DNA of 64,000 nucleotides from Pseudomonas sp. GD04091 (GCF_029836165.1 NZ_JAOEBG010000001.1:496001-560000); one strand, 5' to 3'. Counted from the first letter of the stretch, positions 16,317 through 24,769 are shown. A program made the numbers and translations. Notes: generated from the sequence alone by a model not told the origin.

Positions 16317-17514
16317 TTTTCTGTATCTCCCACCGGGTGACCCGGGCGTAGTCGCCGCCCAGCGGCGGGTAGTTTTCCTTTTCGCGGACCTCGTCAATCG
16401 ACAGCCACCCCGAGCCGCCAGAACCGCCCAAGGCGGCCTGGAAGTACGAGGCACGGCCGGCGCTGTCAGCGCGCAGCAGGCCCTCAACAACGAACTCAAC
16501 AAAGCGCTGGCCGGAGCCAAACAGCTTGTCGTTGAGCTCGTCCTCGACGGAATCGATGTAGGGCTTGAGGCCGAAGGTGATGAAGCCGGTGAGCTGCTGC
16601 TCAAGGTTCGAACCCATGATCGAGGTCTTGCCAGCGCGGTTGGCCAGCCACAGCGGCACACCGTAGATGCCCGCCAGGGCCTCCTCCTGGAACTGCTGCG
16701 ACTCGATGAACTGGGCATCCTTCTGGCTGATGCCAGCCGGGACGATCTTGGGGTTGCCCTGGAGGATGGCCATCTTGCCGATGTCGTCGGCATCACCCTT
16801 CCGCACATCCGGGAACTTCGCCAAGATCCGGGCCTGCTGGGCCTCGGTCAGGAACTGCTCGTAGATGACGTAGCCACCGGTAAAGCCGCCCTTGCGCATG
16901 AATCGCGCCGACCACTGCTGCCCAGCCTTGGCGAGCCCCATGGTCTCGGCCTGGTACTCGATGGGGGACAGACCGACGATGCCGTCCAGGCTGAACAACT
17001 TGAAGTGCAGCATGTACTCCGGCGACACCGGGAACGTCTCCCCCTCCTTTGGAGTGACCAGGTAGGTCAGCTCCTCCTCGGTGTCGATCTTCACGGACCG
17101 GCCATCCAGCGGCACCAGGCCAATCGGAGTGCCATGCACGTTGCGCTCGATCAAGGCGAAGGCGTTGCCCCGGAGGGCCATGTTCACAACCACGAACTTC
17201 AGGAAGTTCAGCCTGGTCATGAACGGGTTGGGCTTGCGCAGCAACTTGAGCATTGGGTCGTTGCCGGCGACCAGCGCCCGCCTGCCCTGCTTGTCCTCGT
17301 ACAGTTTCAGCGGCAAGCCGCTCAGCGACTCGGAAAGGATCTTGACGCAGGACCAGACCATGCTGATCGACAGGGCCGTCTTGACGGTGACCCGCACGCC
17401 GGCCTTGGTGCGCTTGCCACCGACCTCAAGGTCAACTTCGACATAGTCACCCGTGGCCGGGTCGGTGTAGCCGAAGAAGCCCCAGGTCATGGGGTTGTAC
17501 CATTTGAATGCCAT
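16303..17514 (-). CDS. Portal protein, HK97 family
   Basis: A 403-residue portal that forms the dodecameric DNA channel. Typical motifs include KTALSISMVWSCVKILSES near the N-terminus, GIYGVPLWLANRAGKT and SIMGSNLEQQ, followed by LKPYIDSVEDELN. It lies three bases from the terminase stop. Length fits the family. Confidence 0.95.
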   Translation of the reverse strand: MAFKWYNPMTWGFFGYTDPATGDYVEVDLEVGGKRTKAGVRVTVKTALSISMVWSCVKILSESLSGLPLKLYEDKQGRRALVAGNDPMLKLLRKPNPFMTRLNFLKFVVVNMALRGNAFALIERNVHGTPIGLVPLDGRSVKIDTEEELTYLVTPKEGETFPVSPEYMLHFKLFSLDGIVGLSPIEYQAETMGLAKAGQQWSARFMRKGGFTGGYVIYEQFLTEAQQARILAKFPDVRKGDADDIGKMAILQGNPKIVPAGISQKDAQFIESQQFQEEALAGIYGVPLWLANRAGKTSIMGSNLEQQLTGFITFGLKPYIDSVEDELNDKLFGSGQRFVEFVVEGLLRADSAGRASYFQAALGGSGGSGWLSIDEVREKENYPPLGGDYARVTRWEIQKNGEP

Positions 17515-17516
17515 GG

Positions 17517-19205
17517 TCAGCCTATAAGTCCGAAGAACCCGTTATCCAGGTAGTCAGCCATTCCGCCTTGGGCTTCCGGGTTGAGAGCCAGGAGCGTCAC
17601 AGCGTTGAACAGCGCCATCAGCGGGTCGATCTTTGCCGAGCCACTGGCCTGCTTGGTGATGAGGATTGCGTTGCCGCGAGGCTCGACACGGGCGTTGCCA
17701 CAGCACCAGGCCATCATGGGCTGGCCGCCATGCCACAGGCCGCCCTCGGCCAGCTTCCGCTCAGCGGTCTTGATCGCGCCGCCCAGCGTGTAGCCCTGCT
17801 TCACGCCGCCGATCTTCTCGCGAGGAATGCCGCGGGCCTCCAAGGCGTCGAGGATGGCGCCGATGCCGACCGGGTCGAGCCCCACCTGGTCGAGCAGGCC
17901 GGCCTCCTCCACCTGGGCAACCAGCTCAGCGATCTGGTCGACGTCATCACCAATCCGCTCAACCAGGGTCAGGTGACCGTCGTTGGCGAAGTCGCGGATG
18001 CGCGGCGCCTCAGCTTTGCGCCGCTCCAGCACGGACGGATGCGCCCAGGCGTGGGTCCAGGTCAGCCAGCGCCGGGTTTCCCGCTCACGCCCGACAGCGG
18101 CGAAGCCAAGCAAGTCATCCAGGCCGCCGCCGTCGATACCGATGTCGATTACCTCGCAGCGCTCGAGCAGGTCGTTCAAGGTTCGGCAGTCATCCGAGGC
18201 CTGCCGCTCCCAGTAGTCAGCGCCGGCCCAGCGGTCCGACAGCAGGGCCAGGCCGATCTCGACGTTGAGGTGCTTGGCCAGGAAGCCACGGAAAGACTCC
18301 TCGCCGTCCATCTGAGCTTGGGCATAGCCCCGCTCGATGAACGGCTCATCCACCGACAGCCCCAGGTTGGGGTTGGTGATGTAGGCGTTGGCGAAGTCCC
18401 GGTGGGCGCCGGCATCGAGCATCGCTTTCGGGAACTCGTACAGCACCGGCAGGAACGACTTGTCGATGATCTCGCCGTCCCGGACCTTGCGGGCGTACAT
18501 CAGCTTCTGCCGGAAGACACCGGCCGGGGGTGCATCGGACTGGGTAGTTGCCCAGATGATGAAGCCCTCGGGACGAGAGGCCAGGCCGCCAGTGGCTTCC
18601 CGCAACATGGCCTCGGCATTGGCACGCTTGCCGAACACCCACAGCTCATCAACGAAAACGCCGATCGCCTTCTTGCCTGACACCGTCTCGCTGTCGGCCG
18701 CCACCACCTTGAGCGTGGCGGTGGTCTGACGGTGGGTGACCGTGCGCAAGTGGTCCTGAACCTTGAGCAGGGCGTCCAGCTCCTCGTCCGCCCGCACCAT
18801 GTCGCGGATCGGGATGTAGGAGTTGTCAGCGATCTCCTTCGTCGGCGCCAGGATGATGAACTCGCCGGATGGTCGCCAGTTGAGGACCAGGGCAGTGAGC
18901 ATGATGCCAGCGGCGATGGTCGACTTGCCGTTCTTCTTGCTGATCAGCAGCATGAACTCGCTGACCATGCGCCGGCCCTCGTCCGGGTCATAGGCGCCGA
19001 AGATGGCGGCGACGAACTGGTTCACCCAGTCGCGGACTGTCTCGCACATCAGCGGGCTGCCGGTGGCGTCGACCATTCGCAGGGCGCCGAACACGTCGAG
19101 CGCTTCCTCGGCTTCTGCCGGGAACAGCGGCTCGAACGGGATCAGGCTTTGGCGCGCAACGATGCGCCGCTCCCAGTCAGGGCATGCGGTTGACCACTCC
19201 ATCAT
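17517..19205 (-). CDS. terL: Terminase large subunit
   Basis: A 562-residue DNA-packaging ATPase and nuclease. The Walker A-like motif is LLISKKNGKSTIAAG (about residue 86), Walker B is IGVFVDELWVFGK (about residue 180), and the nuclease aspartates include IDIGIDGGGLDDLL. The gene could start at 19205 or 19202, as two ATG codons are adjacent, and overlaps the small subunit stop. Confidence 0.95.
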   Translation of the reverse strand: MMEWSTACPDWERRIVARQSLIPFEPLFPAEAEEALDVFGALRMVDATGSPLMCETVRDWVNQFVAAIFGAYDPDEGRRMVSEFMLLISKKNGKSTIAAGIMLTALVLNWRPSGEFIILAPTKEIADNSYIPIRDMVRADEELDALLKVQDHLRTVTHRQTTATLKVVAADSETVSGKKAIGVFVDELWVFGKRANAEAMLREATGGLASRPEGFIIWATTQSDAPPAGVFRQKLMYARKVRDGEIIDKSFLPVLYEFPKAMLDAGAHRDFANAYITNPNLGLSVDEPFIERGYAQAQMDGEESFRGFLAKHLNVEIGLALLSDRWAGADYWERQASDDCRTLNDLLERCEVIDIGIDGGGLDDLLGFAAVGRERETRRWLTWTHAWAHPSVLERRKAEAPRIRDFANDGHLTLVERIGDDVDQIAELVAQVEEAGLLDQVGLDPVGIGAILDALEARGIPREKIGGVKQGYTLGGAIKTAERKLAEGGLWHGGQPMMAWCCGNARVEPRGNAILITKQASGSAKIDPLMALFNAVTLLALNPEAQGGMADYLDNGFFGLIG

Positions 19206-19744
19206 TTCACCGATCGCAGTGGGCCGCGGCGGGCGCCGAATTTGCCGGAGGCTGCCTCAGCAGCTTTGTCTTTCGCCTGTTCCTTCTTCCCGCTCTCCCC
19301 CTTGCGAGGATGCACGAAGGGCATCAAGGCCTTGGCCGCATCGACACGCAGCTTCGCCTCGGTGCCCATGTCGTTCATCACCGCCAGAAGGAAGTCCTTC
19401 GGGTCCTTGTGGGACAGCGCTCGGGAGAGGTCAAAGCCCGCCGGCTCCCACTCCCCTTCCAGGCTCTGGGGTGCCTCAGCAGGCTCAGCGGGCGCTGTGT
19501 CACCGGCAGCAGCCGAGCCGCTGCCTTTAACACGTTCTTTAACATCTGCTTTAACATCGCCGGGCAGTTGCCCGAGAGCCCGCAGCTTGGCCAGCTCGGC
19601 GACGACGTCGGGATCCTTGGCCAGTCGCGAACCTGCTGCAGACGCTGATTTCTCTGGGCATCCGGCCGCAATGGCTGCGTCTCGATTGGACGCACCTCCC
19701 CTGAGCGCGGCGATGAAGGCGCGCTTCTTGGGTGTTAAAGCCAT
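19202..19744 (-). CDS. terS: Terminase small subunit
   Basis: A 180-residue small terminase (Terminase_2-like). Residues 1-50 form a helix-turn-helix DNA-binding region (MALTPKKRAFIAALRGGASN, then AAIAAGCPEKSASAAGSRLA). The C-terminal half is charged and rich in A, E and K, and probably binds the large subunit. It recognises the packaging site, which in related phages lies in or beside this gene. Confidence 0.9.
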   Translation of the reverse strand: MALTPKKRAFIAALRGGASNRDAAIAAGCPEKSASAAGSRLAKDPDVVAELAKLRALGQLPGDVKADVKERVKGSGSAAAGDTAPAEPAEAPQSLEGEWEPAGFDLSRALSHKDPKDFLLAVMNDMGTEAKLRVDAAKALMPFVHPRKGESGKKEQAKDKAAEAASGKFGARRGPLRSVK

Positions 19745-19908
19745 TTAACAAAAATCCTGTGCGGGAAAAAAATCTGTACGTGGGGTCGGAGGCGGTCTAG
19801 CTACGGCGGAGCCCCAATATTTTGGGTACCCCCCTCCCCATGACCCGATTTTTCGATCTAGAGCCTTTGTCGTGCTTTTTTTCTTAGAAAAATAAGAATC
19901 TTATGGCG
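19745..19908. other. Non-coding gap, candidate cos region
   Basis: A 164-base gap between the small terminase and HNH genes. It is AT-rich at both ends and has a GC-rich centre with an inverted pair, TGGGGTC near 19780 and GAGCCCCA near 19810, followed by GGGTACCCCCCTCCCC. HNH-terminase phages of the HK97 type usually carry cos here. No sequence match proves the cut site. Confidence 0.4.
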
Positions 19909-20244
19909 CTATAAGATCCCAGCAGCCTCCTCGGCCTGCTTCACCGAGTCGTGGCAGGGCTTGCACAGCGACTGCCAGTTGGTCTGGTCCCAGAACACGT
20001 CCCTATCGCCTCGGTGTGGAACGATGTGGTCGACGATGAACGCCGCAGTGGTCCGGCCTTGCTTCGCGCAGTAGACGCACAGTGGGTTGTCGCGCAGGTA
20101 CTGCTCTCGCGCCTTCTGCCACCGGTAGTCGTAGCCGCGCTGGGAGCTGGTCATGCCGCTACGCCAGCTGCCAGGCGTCACCACCTTGACCCGCGAGCCT
20201 GCGCTCTCCTTGATGCGAGCGCCGAGCGTCTTGAGCCTGGCCAT
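19909..20244 (-). CDS. HNH endonuclease
   Basis: A 111-residue HNH nuclease. Zinc and active-site motifs are clear: CVYC, then IVDHIVPHRGD, NWQSLCKPCHDS. AGGAG lies upstream of ATG 20244. In HK97-like cos phages the HNH protein acts with terminase in specific cos cleavage, which fits its place next to the terminase genes. The basic N-terminus probably contacts DNA. Confidence 0.92.
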   Translation of the reverse strand: MARLKTLGARIKESAGSRVKVVTPGSWRSGMTSSQRGYDYRWQKAREQYLRDNPLCVYCAKQGRTTAAFIVDHIVPHRGDRDVFWDQTNWQSLCKPCHDSVKQAEEAAGIL

Positions 20245-20246
20245 CG

Positions 20247-20438
20247 TTACCGGCTCCTGGGTCGGTTGAGTGCACGGCGGCCGCAGCGAGCCAGCACCAT
20301 GTCCTGCACCTGGTGAATAGCCATGCAGAACTCATGCTGCTCAAGAGGATGCTCGATGGGTAGCTTCAGGTACTCATCCCATGCATCAGCGAGCAGCTGA
20401 GCAACCTTGGCTTCCTGCTCAGTAAGTTCGGTCTTCAT
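20247..20438 (-). CDS. Small phage protein, unknown function
   Basis: A 63-residue helical protein with a good GGGGTGAGG site before ATG 20438, packed between holin and HNH genes. It contains EYLKLPIEHPLEQHEFCMAI, then a basic C-terminus. I do not recognise a function. It could be a lysis accessory or moron protein. Confidence 0.7.
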   Translation of the reverse strand: MKTELTEQEAKVAQLLADAWDEYLKLPIEHPLEQHEFCMAIHQVQDMVLARCGRRALNRPRSR

Positions 20439-20441
20439 GCC

Positions 20442-20765
20442 TCACCCCTGCGCCTTGCGAGACAGGAACAGGTCGGAGTAGCCGCGAAGCTTCTCCACTC
20501 CCATGAAGCCGACCGCACCGCCGGCAAACGTCGCCATGCCCTGCGGCAACCCCATCCACTCAAGGAGGGGCACCAGGGCCAGCGTGATCATTCCGCACAG
20601 TGCGCCTTCCAGCAGCATCTGCCGCGTGCTGCCACCGCCGTACACCACGCGCAGGGCGGCGATGGCGACCGACAGGCCGGCGGCGTAGAGCTGTGGCTGA
20701 TGTGCAATCAACCACGCGAACACAGCGGCCCACAGGCCCGGGTCCTTTTCTGGCATGTTCGGCAT
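20442..20765 (-). CDS. Holin, lambda-type
   Basis: A 107-residue membrane protein with three hydrophobic segments (about residues 10-40, 50-70 and 75-90), resembling the lambda/pyocin holin family (WAAVFAWLIAHQPQLYAAGL, then LCGMITLALVPLLEWMG). The ATG at 20765 has GGGAGGAA upstream. It is the first late gene after the Q region. No endolysin follows, so the lytic enzyme probably lies left of the window. Confidence 0.85.
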   Translation of the reverse strand: MPNMPEKDPGLWAAVFAWLIAHQPQLYAAGLSVAIAALRVVYGGGSTRQMLLEGALCGMITLALVPLLEWMGLPQGMATFAGGAVGFMGVEKLRGYSDLFLSRKAQG

Positions 20766-20796
20766 CTCGATTCCTCCCGTTGCGGGGAGCGGAAAC

Positions 20797-20823
20797 AAAA
20801 AAGCCCCGGCAGATGCCGAGGCT
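20797..20823 (-). terminator. Terminator after the late promoter (tR'-like)
   Basis: On the minus strand GCCTCGGCA pairs with TGCCGGGGC and is followed by TTTTTT. It lies about 50-80 bases downstream of a strong promoter at 20883-20911 and before the holin. This is the arrangement of lambda pR'-tR', where Q antitermination is needed to express late genes. Confidence 0.85.
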
Positions 20824-20882
20824 TATGGTGGGTGTCGGTGATGCCGAGTTTGCTCTCGCGCACCTACCGCAAAGTAACACGA

Positions 20883-20911
20883 AAGATACGGGCGAGGACC
20901 GGGGATGTCAA
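20883..20911 (-). promoter_or_regulatory. Candidate late promoter (pR'-like)
   Basis: On the minus strand a perfect -35 TTGACA (20911-20906), a 17-base spacer and -10 TATCTT (20888-20883). The -35 hexamer overlaps the TGA stop of the Q gene. It points into the holin and all structural genes. Confidence 0.8.
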
Positions 20912-21249
20912 GCGGCCTCACGCCGAACATCCAAAGCACCATCAACCCATGCCACACCAGCTTTCCACAACTGGCGGGTCTTCTCCTCGCCGAACCCCAG
21001 TTTCTTGCCCACATCACGCAGGGAAGTGTCCCGCGCGGTGTAATACTTCATGATGACTGCGCCGCACTCGGCATAGCGCTGCAGCAGCCGACCGACCAGG
21101 CGATCAACGAACAGGGCCTCGTCGTCGGTGATGATTGGGTCCAGGATCGTGTTCTCCCGAGATGCACAGCACGACACGCCCGACCCCAGCACAACCCACC
21201 TCCCCCAATGCTCCAGCAGCTCCTCGGCACTTCTATCCAAATGGCTCAT
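20908..21249 (-). CDS. Antitermination protein Q-like
   Basis: A 113-residue protein of the phage antitermQ type. The C-terminal half has a sigma-like helix-turn-helix (LRDVGKKLGFGEEKTRQLWK). GAGGGG lies upstream of ATG 21249. Position after the nin-type genes and just before a late promoter plus terminator strongly supports a Q role in turning on late transcription. Confidence 0.85.
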   Translation of the reverse strand: MSHLDRSAEELLEHWGRWVVLGSGVSCCASRENTILDPIITDDEALFVDRLVGRLLQRYAECGAVIMKYYTARDTSLRDVGKKLGFGEEKTRQLWKAGVAWVDGALDVRREAA

Positions 21250-21260
21250 GTTCTTCCCCC

Positions 21261-21596
21261 TCAGTCCCCGGTGTAGTTTGTGCCGCCCGCGCCGCGGCGG
21301 TTGTTCTCGTGATACTGCCGCTCTGGTCCCTGGCCCGAACTGCCAGCCCCAAGCAGCTGCCTGGCCTTTGCAATCTCGGCCAGGGCGTCCTTGAGACGAC
21401 TATTGAGCACTGGAACGATGTCGCTCGCCGCAAGGGGCTTCAGTGAGTGCCCGCAAAGCCATCCAGAGCCCAAGCAGTGCGGACAATCCATCTGATGGAA
21501 CACACCAATGAAGAGGCCGGTGCCGCCGCAGGTGGTGCACTCAACGATGAATTTGAGCTCGCGCCGGAAGGCTGGCCCATGGCGCTTCCCTGTCAT
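21261..21596 (-). CDS. Small zinc-ribbon protein
   Basis: A 111-residue protein with a DnaJ-like zinc motif: CTTCGGTG, then CPHCLGSGWLCG. The chosen ATG at 21596 has GAGG eight bases upstream; longer frames start inside the recombinase without a ribosome site. The C-terminal part is polar and asparagine/glycine-rich. It lies in the nin-type region before Q, so a nucleic-acid role is plausible. Confidence 0.75.
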   Translation of the reverse strand: MTGKRHGPAFRRELKFIVECTTCGGTGLFIGVFHQMDCPHCLGSGWLCGHSLKPLAASDIVPVLNSRLKDALAEIAKARQLLGAGSSGQGPERQYHENNRRGAGGTNYTGD

Positions 21597-21609
21597 TTCG
21601 AATCCTCGC

Positions 21610-22887
21610 CTATGGTTGGTCATTGGGTGCGCTAGAAGCCGCGTCGTGATTGGCCTGCACGGGAAACTGCGAAACTTCGCGTAATGGCTCGGCAATGGTG
21701 TGGATGCCGCTGAAACCACGCTCATCAAGCCAGGTGTGCCACTTCTCCAGCGCCTCGCGCTTGCCGGTCTCCACCCAGGAGTGGATGTAGGTCTGCACGT
21801 TGCGGCCCATCGCGTGGTTGAGCAGCAGCTCGCCGATCAGGAAGTCGATGCCCAGGTCCACCCAGGCGGTGCGTGCGACCTTGCGCAGGTCATGGCTTGT
21901 CCACTCGCCCTGACCCAGGCGTGCGAAGATGGCGAACGCCTGGCTGTCACTGATGGCCTTGCCAGACTTGGCGGGGAACAGGTACAGGCCGTTGTAGCCG
22001 GTCGCGGACTGCTGCTGGTGGTAGCGATTGAGCAGCGCGCACACCTGGTCGGTCAGCGGCAGGTTCAGCTCAACTCTGGTCTTGGTGTGCAGCGCCGGGA
22101 TGTGCCACTGGCGATCCTCCAGGCTGAAGTCCCGCCACGACGCCAGCCGAGTCTCGGACACCCGGGTGCCGTGGCACAGCATCATCAAGGCGAGCATGGC
22201 CTCGGCGGGTGCTTGTTCGAAGTGTCCGGCCAGTTGGGCGAGCAGGCCCTCTACCTGGCCATCGCGCAGCCGCGCCGCCTTGGGCTTGATCTTGGCCTTG
22301 GAGAAGTCGCTGAAGCGGATGGCGGCCATCGGATTGGTGTCGATCTTGTTGAGTTTGGCCGCCTGCTTGAAGGCCAGGGCCAGCAGCCGGAAGATCAGTC
22401 GCAGGTACTCGAGCGACAGCTCGGCCTGCAGGGGCCACATCAGGCGCTGGTCGATCTCTGCCTTGCTGACGGCTGCCAGCGACAACTCGCCGAGGCGCGG
22501 AATGAGGTGCTTGACCATGGCCGAATGAGCGGTAGCCTTGCGCTTTGTCGACAAGTTGCGGTCCTTACTCATCCGCTCATCGAACCAGGACAGCAACTGC
22601 CCTGTGGTCTGCCAAGTGCCCACGGCCACTTCAGCATCAGGCGTTGCCGTCAGGCGTGCGCGCACCTCTGGCAGCACGGCCAACACCGCTTTCGTGCCCA
22701 GGTCGGGGTAGTTGGCGATCTTGTTCCACCTGCTGCCGGTGACCAGGTACCACGACCCGCGGGAGCGGTCCTGCTTGTAGCGAAAACGGAAGGCCGGCTG
22801 CCGGGCGTCCCTCAGGTCGCGCACCTCGCCAGTGGCATGCCGGCGGATCTCGGCGTCGGACAGGGCGACGGTCAATGTCTTGCTCAT
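21610..22887 (-). CDS. Second tyrosine recombinase, in the nin-type region
   Basis: A 425-residue tyrosine recombinase with a full catalytic set: R in CHGTRVSETR, K in LHTKTR, H and R in TSHDLRKVART, H in LLNHAMGRN and the nucleophile Y in VQTYIHSW. The N-terminus has an integrase DUF4102-like segment and a SAM-like core-binding domain near residues 95-190. It overlaps the nuclease gene by four bases and lies between replication and Q genes, far from the att end. It is distinct from the integrase at 34436. It may resolve phage DNA junctions or multimers, or be a former integrase kept for another role. Confidence 0.92.
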   Translation of the reverse strand: MSKTLTVALSDAEIRRHATGEVRDLRDARQPAFRFRYKQDRSRGSWYLVTGSRWNKIANYPDLGTKAVLAVLPEVRARLTATPDAEVAVGTWQTTGQLLSWFDERMSKDRNLSTKRKATAHSAMVKHLIPRLGELSLAAVSKAEIDQRLMWPLQAELSLEYLRLIFRLLALAFKQAAKLNKIDTNPMAAIRFSDFSKAKIKPKAARLRDGQVEGLLAQLAGHFEQAPAEAMLALMMLCHGTRVSETRLASWRDFSLEDRQWHIPALHTKTRVELNLPLTDQVCALLNRYHQQQSATGYNGLYLFPAKSGKAISDSQAFAIFARLGQGEWTSHDLRKVARTAWVDLGIDFLIGELLLNHAMGRNVQTYIHSWVETGKREALEKWHTWLDERGFSGIHTIAEPLREVSQFPVQANHDAASSAPNDQP

Positions 22888-23180
22888 GCGACCAGTACCC
22901 CCTCGCGAACCAGTATGGCCTGAGTGCGCATCACGCCCTCGGCGTGGTACTGCCGGGCGGTGTCGCGATCAACGATGCGGCTCCGCCCGTCGCATGCGTC
23001 GTGACAAGCGCTGCAAGCCCAGGCGCCTTGCATGTCGTGCGGTTTGATGCCCACTCCACAGGTGCCCGCCAGACGATAGTGGGCCAGCACGGTGGTTTCG
23101 GGGTTGCCGTTGCACACCCCAGGGATGCGCACTTGGCATTCTCGGCCACGGGCGGCCTTGGTCAGTTTGGTCTGGCGCAC
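22884..23180 (-). CDS. DUF1364 nuclease (YbcO-like)
   Basis: A 98-residue protein of the DUF1364 family, to which the DLP12 prophage nuclease YbcO belongs. It begins MRQTKLTKAARGRECQVRIP and has the metal-binding motif CSACHDACDGR and a conserved HYRL. GTG start at 23180 with GGAGG upstream. It lies in the nin-type block and may process recombination or replication intermediates. Confidence 0.88.
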   Translation of the reverse strand: MRQTKLTKAARGRECQVRIPGVCNGNPETTVLAHYRLAGTCGVGIKPHDMQGAWACSACHDACDGRSRIVDRDTARQYHAEGVMRTQAILVREGVLVA

Positions 23181-23206
23181 GGGTCGCCTCCTTGCAGGTT
23201 GATTGA

Positions 23207-23890
23207 TCAGCGGCCGGCCAGACGAGCGCGCATGGCTGCCAGAGCGGAATTGCCGACCTCAGGCGTACGGCTTCCAGCTACCTCAGCGGGCAAGGCCAGG
23301 GGCATTTTCAGCAGAGGCTCCCCGGCCATGATCCGGCGCACAGCGATGGTGTAGTTACGCTCGAACAGCTTCGAGCTGGCATCGGCGGGCAGTTTGTTTA
23401 GGTTCTCGAATCCGCACTCCTTTGCCGCGTGCCATACCGCGTCATGGCTCCATTTGCCCTTGCCGGCCATGGCTGGATGGGCATTACGGCACGCTTGGCG
23501 GAACGCCACGGCAAGCACAGGTAGGCCCAGCATTTCCGGAGAAGGCTGGCACCACTGGATGAACTCTCCCGGGGGCGGGATGAACGCAGTACCCGACTGC
23601 CTGCAACGCATGAGGCCGAACTGGAGCTGTTCAGGGCTGCTGATGCCGGCCTCAAGGAAGGCGGTTAGCCATTGCTGCTTGGACGCGGTGTAGGTGGCCT
23701 GGTCTGGCCACGCTTGCTTCCAGGCGGTGCAGATCGAACGCAGGTCGCGGAACAGGTCATTGATCACCGCCGCGGTCTTCCGGTTGAGCTCGGCCTTCAC
23801 ATCAGCCGGCAACTCGTAGCCAGCTGAGACATGCTGGCCAGCCTGCACCTTGGCCCATAGACCATGCGTTACGACGGCAACCGGATTCAT
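23207..23890 (-). CDS. P: Replication protein P-like (helicase loader)
   Basis: A 227-residue protein of the lambda P family that recruits the host DnaB helicase. It starts MNPVAVVTHGLWAKV at an ATG that overlaps the O stop (ATGA). Conserved parts include NDLFRDLRSICTAWKQAW and FIPPPGEFIQWC. The order O-P is the lambda order. Confidence 0.88.
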   Translation of the reverse strand: MNPVAVVTHGLWAKVQAGQHVSAGYELPADVKAELNRKTAAVINDLFRDLRSICTAWKQAWPDQATYTASKQQWLTAFLEAGISSPEQLQFGLMRCRQSGTAFIPPPGEFIQWCQPSPEMLGLPVLAVAFRQACRNAHPAMAGKGKWSHDAVWHAAKECGFENLNKLPADASSKLFERNYTIAVRRIMAGEPLLKMPLALPAEVAGSRTPEVGNSALAAMRARLAGR

Positions 23891-24615
23891 TGAACACCCC
23901 CGCTCTCGATCCACGAGGTATCGCCGTCATCGAGCGGCTGACCACCAGTAACAGAGCGCAGAGGAACGACCTTGGCCGCGCTCGCAAGGTCGCGCTTGAT
24001 CCAACCGACCAGCTCGGCAATCCACTGACTCTCGGTCTTGGCCAGTCCCTTGGCGTCATGATGGACAACGAACTGGGCAGTGGCCTTTTCCGAGAACTCT
24101 GCGATAGGGACGCCTGATCGCTTGGCGTAAGCTTCAAGCTGCGCTTGGTCAGGAACCCAATCGAGGAACATCGCGAACGGCTCACGCGGAGAGTGTGTAT
24201 TACTTCCCTTCCCTTCCTTTCCGGGGGTGAGGCATAGACCATCGCTAGACGAGCCCTCGCCATCGGCTCGAAGAGCATTCGGCGAAGTCTCTACGAAATC
24301 CGGGTGCTTCACTGTCGGCCTGTCAATCTTCTGGTGATGCCAGCCGTTGACGTGCAGGTACTGCTTCGACGCCGCCTCGTAGACAGTGATCAAGCGGTTA
24401 GTCACCAGCTCGCCGAGCAGCCCCTCGACCGCCTGCGCAGTGATGTCGTCGCCAGGAAAAACGAGCGCCTTGATGGTCTTCGGAGACATCGGGTGGTTGC
24501 CTGCGTCGTCGCAGAAGTTCCAGATACCGATGAACAGGAGTCGAGCCATCGCCGAGCACTCCATGACCTGCTCGCTAGTCCAGAACTCCGGCTTGATGGT
24601 GCGGATACGAGCCAT
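23887..24615 (-). CDS. O: Replication initiator O-like with DnaT-type C-terminus
   Basis: A 242-residue initiator. Residues 1-110 look like a winged-helix origin-binding domain (MARIRTIKPEFWTSEQV, ARLLFIGIWNFCDDAGNH). Residues 120-140 form a GKEGKGS linker encoded by a polypurine tract. Residues 145-215 match a DnaT-like domain (DWVPDQAQLEAYAKRSGV, AKGLAKTESQW). GGAGGG precedes ATG 24615. Confidence 0.88.
   Translation of the reverse strand: MARIRTIKPEFWTSEQVMECSAMARLLFIGIWNFCDDAGNHPMSPKTIKALVFPGDDITAQAVEGLLGELVTNRLITVYEAASKQYLHVNGWHHQKIDRPTVKHPDFVETSPNALRADGEGSSSDGLCLTPGKEGKGSNTHSPREPFAMFLDWVPDQAQLEAYAKRSGVPIAEFSEKATAQFVVHHDAKGLAKTESQWIAELVGWIKRDLASAAKVVPLRSVTGGQPLDDGDTSWIESGGVQ
24203..24222. 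other. Polypyrimidine tract inside O, candidate origin element
   Basis: Twenty consecutive pyrimidines on the plus strand (short CTTCC/CCTTCC-like repeats) fall in the linker region of O. Lambda has its origin inside O at a similar place. The tract is seen directly; an origin role is an inference, and clear iterons were not recognised. Confidence 0.3.
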
Positions 24616-24641
24616 TACTGACGCCCTCCATGACTGATAGC

Positions 24642-24653
24642 CTGACGCGTCAG
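24642..24653. promoter_or_regulatory. Palindrome upstream of O
   Basis: A perfect 12-bp palindrome CTGACGCGTCAG lies 27 bases before the O start. It does not match the ATAAG-N4-CTTAT operators, so it would bind a different protein, if any. Confidence 0.35.
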
Positions 24654-24693
24654 ATTCAGCGATAAGCCAAAAACTGACGTGGAATGCGCGGTA

Positions 24694-24769
24694 TTGCCTG
24701 CATCGTCTGTGCGGTGCATAATCGACCTCGTTGTTGTTTCAGAAGACCGCCCCGCCAGGCGGTTTTTTT
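24694..24769 (+). ncRNA. Oop-like promoter and terminator unit
   Basis: On the plus strand -35 TTGCCT (24694-24699), a 17-base spacer and -10 CATAAT (24717-24722) are followed about 16 bases after the predicted start by an ACCGCC/GGCGGT hairpin (24746-24763) and TTTTTTT. The predicted RNA is about 40 bases, transcribed away from O and toward cro, as lambda oop is. Readthrough would reach the gene at 24855. Confidence 0.45.

Noticed and set aside
20247-20438. Could be a cyclic-nucleotide sponge of the Acb2 type
   Set aside because: It is small and helical, but I could not match any family motif, so no function is assigned.
24642-24653. Palindrome CTGACGCGTCAG as a sixth CI operator
   Set aside because: It does not fit ATAAG-N4-CTTAT, so it is listed only as a palindrome.
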